Both the position numbers and the translations under genes were made by a program. From Sesamum alatum (lineage: Eukaryota; Streptophyta; Magnoliopsida; Lamiales; Pedaliaceae), in NCBI GenBank assembly GCA_034509735.1, contig JACGWO010000012.1, positions 22,535,188-22,599,187 on the forward strand: DNA of 64,000 bases. The letters run 5' to 3'. Shown piece by piece: positions 1 through 11,014 of this stretch (its first letter is position 1; every line of letters starts with the position of its first letter). The notes under the pieces are model-generated. The model did no database searches, had not been told where the DNA came from, and was given only the letters and a program-made list of their open reading frames with translations.

Positions 1-2936
1 GGACGATATTGATTTGGAATATTGCAAGTTCTATGGAGACGCTAGGTACAAGCCCACCAGGGACAGAAATCCTAAACGCAAGAAGTCCCCGTATGCCATT
101 CTTAGGTATCTACCGCTTACCCCTTGGCTGCAGAGGTTGTATGCGTCGGAGGCCACAACAGAGCATATGACCTGGCATGCGAGCCATCAGACGGAAGAAG
201 GATCTATGTGTCATCCGTCCGATGCAGAGGCTTGGAAGCATTTTGACCGGACGTATCCCGATTTTGCAGCTGAGCCTCGTAATGTTAGACTTAGGTTGTG
301 CACGGATGGGTTTGCACCGCACGGCCAGTAAGGTAAAACTTACTCATGTTGGCCAGTATAGGTTTGCACCATACAATCTCCCACCGGGAATGTGCATGAA
401 GTCTGAGTATATGTTCCTAACGATTGTGATCCCTAGCCCATCGAATCCCAAACGTCTTATCGATGTCTACTTAGAGCTGTTGATCGAGGAGTTGCATAAT
501 TTATGGCATGTGGGTGTACATACGCACGATACTGTGATAAATCAGGCATTCATGATGCATGCCGCATTGATGTGGATAGTGAACGACCTTCCTGCTTATG
601 CGATGGCGTCTGGATGGAGTACCGCCGGTGTTATGGGGTGTCCAGTTTGTATGGAGGACACACGGACATTCTATTTACAGCACTGTCGCAAGGCATGCTA
701 TTTTGATTGCCACAAGTAGTTCCTACCACCGGATCATACTTATCGCAGGAACAAGAAAGCCTTCACTAAAAATCGAATCCAGAGGAAGGTTGCACGTCCG
801 AGGCTGACTAGAGAACATATCCGAAACTGTGTCGATGCGTTTAGTGTGGCAGTCGAACAACCATTGAGTGAACCGCAAGGCTACGATGTCGACCATAAGT
901 GGACAAAGAAAAGCATCTTCTGGGAGCGTGAATACTGGGGAGCGCATCTGATACGACACAATCTTGATGTCATGCATATTGAGAAGAATGTGTTTGATAA
1001 TATATTCAATACTGTGATGGACATCAAGGGAAAAACAAAGGACAATCTAAATGCATGGAAGGATCTCAAGATCATATGTAATCGGTCGGAGCTTGAGGTC
1101 GATGAAAGGAGACCGAACGTGATGCCCAAAGTGGTATATACACTGACGAATGAGCAAAAGAGGAAGATATATGAGTGGATTCGTTGTTTAGATTTCCTGA
1201 TGGGTATGCCTCTAACTTGGCCAGTTGCGTCGACATGAAGGAGTTAAGGATGCACGGCATGAAGAGCCATGATTGTTATGTATTCATGCAGAAGTTGATA
1301 GTTGCCTTTCATGAAATGCTTTCAGAAAACGTGTGGGGGGCCTTGACGGAAGTGAGTCTTCTATTCTAGATCCTATGCTCAACAACACTAGATGTGTCCA
1401 AGGTAAAAGAATTGGAAGATAGTGTAGCCGTCATCCTGTGCAACCTCGAGAAAATTTTTCCTTCTTTTTTTTTCGACTCAATGGAGCATCTAATTGTTCA
1501 CCTTCCATATGAGGTGCGCGTTGGGGGGCCCGTGCAATACAGGTGGATGTACCCATTTGAAAGGTAATTAAATAAATACTGTTATATATATTTATTATTT
1601 TTAAGTAGCAATTAATTTGCATTTTAATAAATAGTCGTATGAATAGATTCTTACGCGATTTGAAGAAAAATGTGAAAAAACAAAGCACACGTCGAGGCGT
1701 CAATTGTAGAGGTTTATATTGTTGAAGAAATCGGGCTTTTCTCCTCTCACTACTTCGAACCACACATTCGCTGCAAGCGAAACAAACCCGGTCGGAACGA
1801 TGATCTCACGAGCAAAAACGATCGAATAGTTCGGTCCATTTCAATTACTTGGGCCGAGCAAGTGGAGCCTCGAAGAAGAGATGGCTGAGCGGTGAGGAAC
1901 TTCATGTTATCGAGACACACGTCTTGTGTAATTGTAAAAGTAGTTGCACCGTACTACGAGTAAGTGTCTTATACAAACGTAATTATCTCGTATGAATCAT
2001 TTCAATTTCAATTACATGTATATTTATAACTATCAGTTTTACTATAACAGGTCACTTGATTGAACTGTTCGAGCAACACAATTCGGAGGACCCGATAATT
2101 GATCAACTAGTGGTGACATAATTCAAGGATTGGTTCAAGGCTCGTGTAAGTATCATCGATTTCTTGTAAATGCGATATGCTCATTAATTTATAATCAATT
2201 ATTTCAATTGCTACATATATGATTAATTGCAGGTGAAAACCCGAATTGAATCACACAAACGACGAATTATTGAAGTTGCATTATTGGGGGGCCAAGAGCA
2301 GAAGTGACGACATACCCGTCTTACTTCGTCAATGGCTTCAATTTCCACACTGAATGTCACAATGTCGGGAAGTCAACAATGAATTGTGGTGTTTGTGTCA
2401 AAAGCTCATCATATACAGATACGGATTCTGATTTCTATGGAATTTTGGAAGAGATAATTCAGCTAGAATATCCACTAATTCCAAACATGCACATTGTACT
2501 GTTTAATTGTTGTTGGGTCGATCCGGTCAGAGGCATGAAGATACACCCTCGTTTTCGCGTTATTAATGTCAACTTCAAAAAGCTATATCAAAAGAATGAA
2601 TCATTCATACTGGCACAACAAGCAGTACAAGTCTACTACGCGGATTACCCGAGCATGAAGAGAGACAAAGTCGACTGGAAAGCTGTTTGCAAAATCAAGG
2701 CTCGAAGAGTAATCGATGACTCGCGATGGACCGAGGTCGCCTATCAGATGGATGAAGTCGTACCTAATCCAGATGTTGTAATAGATAACCAAACCTTTGA
2801 ACTGCATGACCCAACGGGAATACAGTTGGTCGTTGATCATGGAGCAGGGCCATCGCACTCGCCAGACAGTGAATCCGAAGATGAAGATGAAGATAACTTT
2901 GACGAGGCTGAGTCCGATGAAGAGACTTATTGAATT
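1..2936 (+). pseudogene. TNP2-type CACTA transposase, degenerate
   Basis: The translation matches the plant TNP2 transposase family, for example RYLPLTPWLQRLYASEAT, EAWKHFDRTYPDFAAEPRNV and IRHNLDVMHIEKNVFDNIFN. The pieces sit in different frames (14-331, about 330-718, 846-1240, 1240-1560, 1630-1780, 2300-2933), separated by small frameshifts, in-frame stops and two AT-rich introns (about 1562-1640 and 1960-2230). The 2304-2933 piece corresponds to the C-terminal DUF4216-type domain and ends in an acidic tail (DSESEDEDEDNFDEAESDEE). The family catalyses cut-and-paste of CACTA elements. This copy starts upstream of the window and cannot encode a full protein. Confidence 0.88.
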
Positions 2937-4200
2937 TTCAGAAATTTTTCTGTAATTTTTTTATTAACCTTATTGTAAAATTGTATTCGATAGATGTATT
3001 TTGATTATTCTAAGAAATTAGAATAAATTTTAAAAATAGGAAACGTATATTTTTATACTACAACCGTTCCTAATACATGTATAACTATTTGAATATGTGT
3101 CAAACAAAAAATTTAGGGAAATTTGAATTAGGAACGGTCCATACTTATCAAAACCGTTCCTATTTAAGGTACAATTTTTCAAATATCGCGGCTAATTAAA
3201 AAAAATGAGGGACATTTGAATTAGGAATGGTCCAAATTTATCAGGACCGTTCTTATTTAAGGTACAATTTTTCAAATATGGTGGCTAATTAAAAAAAAAA
3301 AAGAGGAAAATTTGAATTAGGAAACGGTCAATGAAAACCTACGACCGTTCCAAACTGAAGTCCAATATTTCGTTTTGGCACCCAATGGAAAATTGGTGGA
3401 AAAATCAACTATTGGAGCGGTCAATTTATATAAGACCGTTCCTAATTACAATAAGAACGGTAAATACATATGTGTCTAAAAACGACATCATTCTTTCCAT
3501 TAGGAACGGTATTGGGAACACCTTTTCTATTAGGTGACTGTTCCTAGTATTACAATTCCAACCAATTGATCCGATATCTCTACATCCGTCAGCCGGATCG
3601 ACACCATTTTTGAACACATACAAGATTATGGATATGAATTGATGTCCAACGGTCTGACTTTCAATCAGTAACCCGGATTCAAGGATGCATCTGTTTTTCT
3701 TACGATGAATACTGACCGGATATGATATCTCGAGAACCGCACACCAAAATTTCACAAAACTACATATAATATATTATTTTGTATGGTACATCATATCTAA
3801 CGGTTTGATTAGAATTTTGACGATCTGATTATGCCGTACAGTACAACAACATAGGATGCTAGTTATATCTGTGAAATACTAACAAAAATAAATATACAAA
3901 TATACTTCATATTCTGAACGTGTGTGTATTTTCTAAAAATTACTATATATAGTCAAATTCATTAATGATCCAATTGTATACCTTTATTCAATCAGATGAG
4001 TATTCGGAACGTGTTTTTCTTAATTTATAGTTAGTAAAAAAAAATATTGGAATACATAGAGGAACGGTTGCACATGAATGTAGGAACAGTTACTGTGTCG
4101 GTGTCGGGAAACGACATCGTATTAATGCAAAAACGACGTCGTATTCGTTATTTTGACCAGTAATAGGAACGATCGTGTAAAATGATGACCGTTCCAACCA
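2937..4200. repeat. Internal GGAACGGT / ACCGTTCC repeat block of the CACTA element
   Basis: Many copies of an 8-10 bp motif, TAGGAACGGT and its complement ACCGTTCCTA, occur in both orientations (about 3062, 3132, 3161, 3322, 3343, 3434, 3504, 4062 and 4188, plus variants). Neighbouring copies often pair as inverted repeats. The same motif recurs at the right end (7320-8040). In CACTA elements such subterminal motifs bind the TnpA-type protein. It is unusual that this block lies between the two genes rather than at an end. Confidence 0.7.
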
Positions 4201-4248
4201 ATTTATATAAATTGGCCCATTGATTGATTTTTTCTCATGCCCAAACAG

Positions 4249-4288
<40 letters not shown>

Positions 4289-4290
4289 TC
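4200..4290 (+). promoter_or_regulatory. Probable promoter and CT-rich leader of the second CACTA gene
   Basis: A TATA-like stretch (ATTTATATAAATTGG, from about 4201) is followed by a CT dinucleotide run of about 35 bp (4252-4286), the usual look of a plant 5' untranslated leader. A GC-rich segment (4290-4490) and a long AT-rich intron-like stretch separate it from the ATG at 5610. The promoter role is inferred. Confidence 0.4.
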
Positions 4291-5609
4291 ACCTTGCTCG
4301 TCACCTCCATCCACCGTCGCCGACCGCCGCATCCACCCTTCAGCCCGTACGTGGAGATCCCCCGCCCCCCACCGGCGCTTGCTCCTTTGACCGCCCTCCC
4401 GCCGCCGCTTGTTCGATTGACTGCCCTCAGCCACCGCCGCTGTTTCAGACGCCACCCTCAGCCACCGTCGCCAACACCACTACCAAATAAGGTTGTTATA
4501 AACCCTATTTTTTTTTTTCTGTTTTGCATTTTTCTGAAAATGCATAATCTGAATTTTTTAATTGTTTGTGTAAATTGTTTCATTTCTGTATTTTGCAATT
4601 ATTTTCTGTAAATTTTCTATAAATTTCTATGATAGTATGTAATTGTCGATGGTATGTAATTTCTGTAAATATTTTGTTCTAATTTCTGTATGCAATTAGT
4701 GTGAATTTTCTGTAATTAGTTTGAATTTTCTGTTATTTTGTGTAATTAGTGTGAATTTTCTGTATTTAGCGTGAATTTTTTGTTATTTTTGGTAATTTTT
4801 TGAATTTAATATAATTAGTGTGAATTTTATGCAATTAGTGTGAATTAGTGTAATTAGTGTGATTTTCTGTTAAAAAACTGGAAATTTGTATTTTTTAAAA
4901 ATTTGAAAATTCGGAAATTTTCTTACAATTTAATGTAAATTTCTTTAAATTTAAATAAATTCCAGAATTTTAATGTAAATTTCCAAAATTATGAAAATTC
5001 ACAAATTTTCTTTAAATTTTAAATTTTTGGTAATTTTTCTGATAATTTCTGAATTTTTAAAATTTTTAGGTCATTTTCTATAAATTTAAAATATTTTCAG
5101 AATTTTATGTAATTTTTAAAATTATGTATTTTTAAAAAAAAATTAAATCAAATTTTACTCATAATATATGAAATTTGTTAATTTTCTAAAATTTTAGAAA
5201 ATTTGGGTAATTTTCCATAATATTTTGTAAGGATATAGGCAAATATTATTATTTAGTATAAATATATAGGAAAATACAAGGATTTAGTGCAATTTTAGGG
5301 TCAGATTCTGGGATTTAGTATAGATATATAGGAAAAATAGAAGGATTTAGTGTAATTAAGCCTCAATTTTGTGTATTTTAGGAAATAATTTTAGGATTTA
5401 GTAAATATTATAGGAAAAATTTCAATAACAAAATTGGGATTAATTATCCATTTATTAGATTAATTGTGGGACTTAGTATACAATTTTAGGATTTAGTTTG
5501 CATAATTATTTTATAAAATTAGAAAAATTATCATTATTCAAATAAATTGATACTTCACATGTATTTTTTAAATTAATACGACTAATATTTTTTAAAAAAA
5601 TTATAGATC
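4287..5609 (+). other. GC-rich leader followed by AT-rich repetitive intron-like DNA
   Basis: 4290-4490 is GC-rich and could be a leader exon; its two open frames are low-complexity proline/serine and I do not call them protein. From 4500 to 5609 the sequence is very AT-rich with many short degenerate repeats of GTAATTAGTGTGAATTTTCTG. It probably forms the first intron of the 5610-7130 gene, since a TTATAG-type acceptor stands just before the ATG. Confidence 0.4.
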
Positions 5610-7130
5610 ATGTCTGGTCGGGATTTTCTACCTCGAGGAGGTGGACGTGGCCGCGGTCGCGGCTCACTGGCCATACCACCACCACCACCGGCAGAGCAGG
5701 CACCGGCAGCACCTGCGCCAGATCAACAGCAGCCCGGTCCGTCTAGCACAGCACCCGTTGAGGAGGGTGGCGGTCCACCCACTACCGCACCGATGGTAGA
5801 TCCGGCCCGTCCATGGGCTGCCCCACCACCACCACCCCCACCGGCCCCACCACTCCCGCCACCATCCGTGCGCCAGTACATCACACTCGCCGACGCGAGG
5901 TAAATTTACATTTTTTTAATATTTTTTTGTAATTTAGATTATTCTTTAAATCAAATACTAATTATTATATAATTTCAGGAGGGATCGGAAGATACACGAG
6001 CGCATCAACGCAGTTGTGTGAGGACACTATCCCCACCCTTGGGGCAGTTTGCGTAAGGTGCCGGTGGAGCACCAGCATTTCTGGTTTGAGAGCCTCAAGG
6101 TAAGGTTAATTTCAGTTATCGATTAAATTTTTATTTTAAATATTTTACCAATTTCAGTTCTCATATATACATATTTTTTTTAATACAGATGACATACTGG
6201 TGGGACTGCGACGATGAGGCGATGTTCAAGATCTTCCACGCCTGGGCGGGGAAGTTCCTCCAGAAGAAATTCGTCCTCGCTAGACAGTCCTGCAGAAGCC
6301 TCTACGGCTGGCGAACGAGGTCCGGCGGCATCTCCTCCTGTACTGGGAGTCCCAGAGTTCAAGGAGAAGTGCGAGAAGAACAAGGCAAACCGGTCCGCCA
6401 ACCCGGCCGCATCCGCTACTGTGTACCGCGGGGGTTCTGTCTCCGTCGGTATGCACAAGCGGAAGATGGTAAGATGTTTAATATTATTTAAATTATTTAT
6501 TATTATTAAATCGGAAATTGTAATAACCGTTTCCAATTTCTTTTTACAGGAGGAGGAGCTCGGCCGACCAGTGAAGCAGATGGAGTTATTCTCTAGATGC
6601 TACAAGAAGAAGGCCAACGGCTGCTGGAGCGGGCCGAGGGCAGCGCAGGTGGCGGTAAGTTGTAAATTTATATTCTATTTTATTTTTTTAATGTTTGAAA
6701 ATATTCTAATTTATTCTAACTATTTTTGCAGGAGACGTTCCAGAAGATGTTGGAGGATCACCAGTCTCAAGCTACGGCCAATCCTGGGGCTGCTCCGGCC
6801 GAATTAGAGGGCTCGGTGGCGCAGATCAAGCAGGAGATGTGGCTGGCTTGCGTCGGGGGCAAGAACAAGGGCCGAGTATTCGGTCTTGGTTCTGAGGCCT
6901 AAGGTCTCAGCCAGGCCGTTACCTCGCCATCACCACCGGCACCGCGAGCGCCAGTGCTAGCGCCAGAGCCTTCGGCAAACCTGGAGGGTCGGATGGTCCG
7001 CCTCGAGGAGATGATGGTGGACATGATGGGCATGAATAAGGCCCTGCAGACCAGTCACTCCGGCGCCGGCCCGTCATGGCCTCCTAGAGACCCCCCCTCC
7101 CAAACATTGATGAGATGGACGAGGACTAGA
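5610..7130 (+). pseudogene. Ptta/En-Spm type CACTA accessory protein (TnpA-like), degenerate
   Basis: Five exons can be followed by GT-AG signals: 5610-5899, 5979-6099, 6189-6468, 6550-6654 and 6732-7130. The N-terminus is proline-rich and glycine/arginine-rich (MSGRDFLPRGGGRGRGRG). The conserved core contains PEFKEKCEKNKANRSANPAA, RGGSVSVGMHKRKM, ELGRPVKQMELFSRCYKKKA and MWLACVGGKNKGRVFGLGSE, typical of the plant transposase Ptta/En/Spm family. A coiled-coil segment (LEGRMVRLEEMMVDM) and an acidic end follow. In-frame stops in exon 2 and at 6900-6902 and a frame change in exon 3 break it. In related elements this protein binds the subterminal repeats. Confidence 0.8.
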
Positions 7131-8059
7131 TTTAGGATTTTTTTTTATTTTTTATTTTTGTAATTAAATTGGATAATATTCGCATTTAATATCATTTTTA
7201 TTTCTAAATTATTCATTTTTTCATATTAAAATAATAATTATAAAACCAAATTCAAAAATATTATTAATAATTTAATATATATTTTAATGATAATAATTAT
7301 TACAAAAAAAAATAATAATTCTCATTTAGGAACGACAGTTTTGACGGAAATGGAGGGCTTACAAATCGTTCCCATTTGCCGTTCCTATTATCGGGTAAAA
7401 AAAACATTCCAAATTATGGACTTTCTGTTCCAAGTTTATACCAACCGTTCCTATACAAGGGTAAAAACAAATTCCAAATATGCACAGACAGTTCCTACAT
7501 GTATTCCAAATTCAATACTTTCGTTGTTAGGTTTGCGTTCTAAATACAATAACAAAAACTTGTCTAATATCGTATTCCAAATTAGGAGTATAAAATTCGT
7601 TCCCAAAAACCGGGTCCAAATGTACTCCAATAACCGTTCCTAAAGTGCACATGCGACCGTTCCAAGACGCATTCCATATACAATGCTAAATTGTATCTTC
7701 AACTTAGGCCGACAATTCCAAAATGTGTTCTAACCACCGTTCCTAATTGCGCGTATTTCTTTTGATATGACTGTTCCAATAATTTATAAGGTGTTCCAAA
7801 TGATAAAATTACAAATTCATACATACAAAGGTAATTAGGAACGATAAAATGATAGTATCCCAATAATCGTTCCCGTTTGGGAACGGTCGGCATTCTCCCG
7901 TTCCTATTTAATAGGACAGCCTCTCATTGCACAGATATCCTCCCGTTCCTCAACCGCTCCTAATACCTGTCCAAATGAGTACATTGATCTATTTACCGTT
8001 CCTAAAATTAAAAAAGTCGTTTCTATGATCGTTGCAATTACCGTATTTTTTTTGTAGTG
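7131..8059. repeat. CACTA right subterminal repeats and terminal inverted repeat
   Basis: After about 190 bp of AT-rich DNA, the GGAACGGT/ACCGTTCC motif recurs many times (7328, 7380, 7446, 7637, 7664, 7738, 7838, 7867, 7878, 7998 and variants). The block ends at 8059 in TTTTTTTTGTAGTG, the complement of CACTACAAAAAAAA. Confidence 0.85.
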
Positions 8060-8065
8060 TCTAAT

Positions 8066-9124
8066 CTTTTATGCCATTTTGGAAATGCATCATCCCGAAC
8101 GGGTGCTTCGCCAATTCGAAATGAGGCAAAACATTCCACAAATTTCAGACAGTCGGGACATGAGCCTCCATAACATTACCCGTAGAGCACGTGGGGGCAC
8201 AGACTAGAGACTAATCACACAATATACGTTAGTAGATGAGATAGACAACATGAAACGATTGTGCGCCGGGCACCCATTTCCAACGGAAGAGATACAAAAA
8301 TGAATATTGGGATTGGTATGATAGAATAACTCATCGATTCATCTTATCATCTACTGATAGACGTGTAGAGAGTCGCTACCAACCAGGACATGCACCAAGT
8401 AAACAATATGTGGTATGTTGGGCAATAAAACATAATTCATGTTAGACTCGTTTTCTCTTACATTTAAATTCACTATTTTCAAATTAGTTCAGAAGCAATA
8501 TGCACGGTCCCTTCGATTAAGTATACAACCTCGACCAAACACTTTTGAAGAGGCTATTCAAATGCTTGAGCGGGTCAAGATCGGATTAGATCATGTTTGT
8601 GGCATGCTTTTTTATCCTCCGGTGGAGAATATGGTAGAACCAGCAACGCCCCAAGATAATGCTCCGTCCACGTCTCACAGACAAAGGAGAAGTAGTAGCA
8701 GAATGCCTACAAGATCAGTTAGAGGTGGTGATACTGTTGGAGCAGATATAGCTGGTCCATCCACAGTGCACACACCTCAACATGTATATCAAGGATTGCT
8801 ACGTGCATCAACCGCCCCAACAAAGTGATTGGTTTGATTCAATTCCATACATGTCAAGCCAACAAGCTTATTATGGATAAGTTGATCTTGACCTTGACCT
8901 TGGCATGAGTCCAGAGTATAACATTTTACCAATTTTATTTTTATCATTTGTTGCATATCGTGAATAGGGAGTCCAGTTCTGCAACATCATCAAGTCGATT
9001 GCATATAAATGTTGATAATGATGATAATATGAAAGATGAGCCAACACAAAATGTGGGTGAAGAAATAGGAAGACCTCGGCGCCAACGGCACCGACGCACT
9101 TGTGGGACGGACGGTCATTTTTAA
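8066..9124 (+). pseudogene. Plant mobile domain (PMD, aminotransferase-like) protein relic
   Basis: Starting six bases after the CACTA end, a fragmented coding sequence resembles transposon-associated plant mobile domain proteins: MHHPERVLRQFEMRQNIPQI, then AGHPFPTEEIQK, then WDWYDRITHRFI. An intron-like gap is followed by QPRPNTFEEAIQMLERVKIG. The tail (about 9076-9124) reads RPRRQRHRRTCGTDGH, a usual C-terminus of this group. At least two frameshifts and several stops are present. The N-terminal part is missing, which fits the CACTA element having inserted within or beside it. Members of the family occur as domesticated genes and inside MULE or Gypsy elements; which applies here cannot be told. 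Confidence 0.6.
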
Positions 9125-10067
9125 GAATTGTAATTATTATAATAATTTTTTTTAATTCAATTTTTTGTTTAAATATAAATTTTTTAGTGTAATTTTTAAT
9201 TATTAGTTAAAATAAAATTTTTATATATAATATTAACGTAAAATATTATTAAAATTAAAAAAATAGAATCGAACTCAAGGAGTTCTAATTCTAATTAAAA
9301 ATTAAAAAAATTCAGAAGTCGAACTCCTTGAGTTCGATTTTCACCTTTAATTAAAAAAAAGAAAAATTGGTGAAATCAAACTCAAAAGAGTTCTACTTGC
9401 ACCATCTTTGTTAATGTAAATATTTTAATATTATTTTTATTATTATTTTTATTTTGATATTAATATTTAAATAAGCCGCATAAATCCCGCCCCCTCTCTC
9501 TATATATATTTATATACTAATAATTTGTGGAATTCTGAGTACAATTTCTATAATACTATTTAAAATAAAATATATATAAAATAATAAATTAATATTAAAT
9601 ATATAAAGATGGTGAGAACAAAGAATAAATGAAATAAAATAAAATAATTATTAAAAGATAATGACATAGTGGGAAGTTAGATGAAAAAGAAAAAGAAAGA
9701 GAGACCAAAATAAGGAGAGAGATCAAAGATGTGCTATCCCTTATAATATATATAGTATAGATAGATAAATATATGCATATATCAGCAACGAGAATACTAA
9801 GTAACAGTTTTAAAGTCGGCACTGATTATATATGCTAGTGTTGTTGGCAGACTGGATGTTTGCATTTATTTAGTTTCAATATGATTTTATATATTTACTA
9901 AAACTTTTGTTTCATGTGAAATACTTTTTCTAAAAAAAAGATACATAAGAATGCCTTTATTTATGCTAAATAAGATAGAATATGAAATAAGACGAGAAGT
10001 GAGGGAATTCAATATTATTTTTTAAATGGGTGAGTTTGGTCATTTCACTTGAAAATGTTAACAAAAA
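9125..10067. repeat. AT-rich DNA with three palindromic GAACTC...GAGTTC units
   Basis: Near-perfect palindromes lie at 9271-9285 (GAACTCAAGGAGTTC), 9321-9335 (GAACTCCTTGAGTTC) and about 9378-9392 (variant), each inside a roughly 50-bp AT-rich unit. The rest is AT-rich with short TA and GA tracts. I see no gene. Confidence 0.5.
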
Positions 10068-10109
10068 ATGTTAACAAATACACCCAAATTTCACCTCCAT
10101 TCTAAAAAA

Positions 10110-10547
10110 ATGGAGTCAACAAGTGATTCAACTTCTAAAATATTTAGAACTCTCATGTGTCATTGTGGTAAGAAAACATCTCTAAGAACCTCATGGACGA
10201 GGGCCAATCCGGAAAGAAATTTTACTATTGTGATGATATATATTGCCAATGAGTGTGGTTTTTTTATGTGGGAAGATTCACCAATTTGCACAAAAGCGAA
10301 TAAAATCATAACTGTGCTTCTTTGCAAGTTGAACAAAATGAAAGAAAAAATGCCTAAAATGAGGAAGAAGGTGATTATCCTGCACCAAATGAAAGAAAAG
10401 GTGGCAAAGATGAAAAAGAAAGTTAATTACTCTGCTGCTCCTTTGCACCTTCGATGGGAGATTCAAAACAGAAGGGGTGGGGGGGGGGGGGGCTTACGAT
10501 GGGTTTCTTTGGAGAGGAAAGGGTACGAGATTTTGGGAAAAAAATAG
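10110..10547 (+). pseudogene. GRF-type zinc-finger protein, probably degenerate
   Basis: Reading from the ATG at 10110 gives about 145 aa. Residues 16-60 resemble a GRF zinc finger: CHCGKKTSLRTSWTRANPER, then ECGFFMWEDSPIC. The third zinc ligand, normally the Cys in a FYxC motif, is absent in this frame; the neighbouring frame encodes FYYCDD at the same place, so small indels have probably shifted it out. A lysine/methionine-rich helical segment follows, then a poly-Gly stretch encoded by a G run (10476-10491). GRF fingers bind single-stranded nucleic acid in some proteins. Small GRF genes are common and often decayed in plants, so this may be a relic. Confidence 0.5.
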
Positions 10548-11014
10548 GGTTGGAATTCTTTAATTTTTTTCCAAAATATGCAAGGTGTAAGAGCATGTGA
10601 GAGGCACATACCTCCTTTAACGACCGTTAATGTTTTCCGTCAATAATTGACGTTGGGATCAAATTTGAGACAAATCTTTTCGATATTGTCCTGAAATTCA
10701 GATTTTTGTAATGAATTGGACCAAAATTGAACTAAGCCTAATATATGGAACCAAAAATGAGATTTACCCCGTATAAACAACATATTTTTACTTTAATTAC
10801 CGTGTGAAAAACTAAAAACTGAAAATGAAAATACAAACAAACAAGCCATTATAATCTTTTGTATTGGTAATAGCAGTACTATAGACATTGTTACAGCGAA
10901 AATAGCCATAGCCAAGTATACTTGAACGCATCACTCAACCAGTTTCAGATGATATATATATATATATCCTACATGATGCATCATCAAACTATGTTTACTT
11001 ACTTTCTCGACGTA
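10548..11014. other. Intergenic DNA 3' of ACR11, with half of a foldback repeat
   Basis: 10610-10770 resembles one arm of the GGGTAAAT-type foldback elements seen elsewhere in the window (for example ATGGAACCAAAAATGAGATT followed by TACCCC). A short TA run lies at about 10954-10968. The 3' untranslated region of ACR11 should end here. No gene is seen. Confidence 0.4.

Larger units (their letters stand above)
1..8062 (+). mobile_element. CACTA (En/Spm) DNA transposon, 3' part
   Basis: The left end lies outside the window. The right terminus is visible: the reverse complement of the sequence ending at 8059 starts CACTACAAAAAAAA, the classic CACTA terminus, and a 3-bp target duplication (TCT, 8060-8062) would follow. 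Inside are a TNP2-type transposase relic (1-2936), a block of GGAACGGT/ACCGTTCC repeats (2937-4200), a second spliced gene of the Ptta/En-Spm type (5610-7130) and a second subterminal repeat block (7320-8040). Stops and frameshifts in both genes mean this copy is no longer autonomous. The gene identities come from family knowledge; the terminus and repeats are read directly. Confidence 0.9.

Noticed and set aside
4224..4611. Ser/Leu- and Pro-rich open frames
   Set aside because: They arise from a CT microsatellite and GC-rich leader; no conserved motif and two competing frames.
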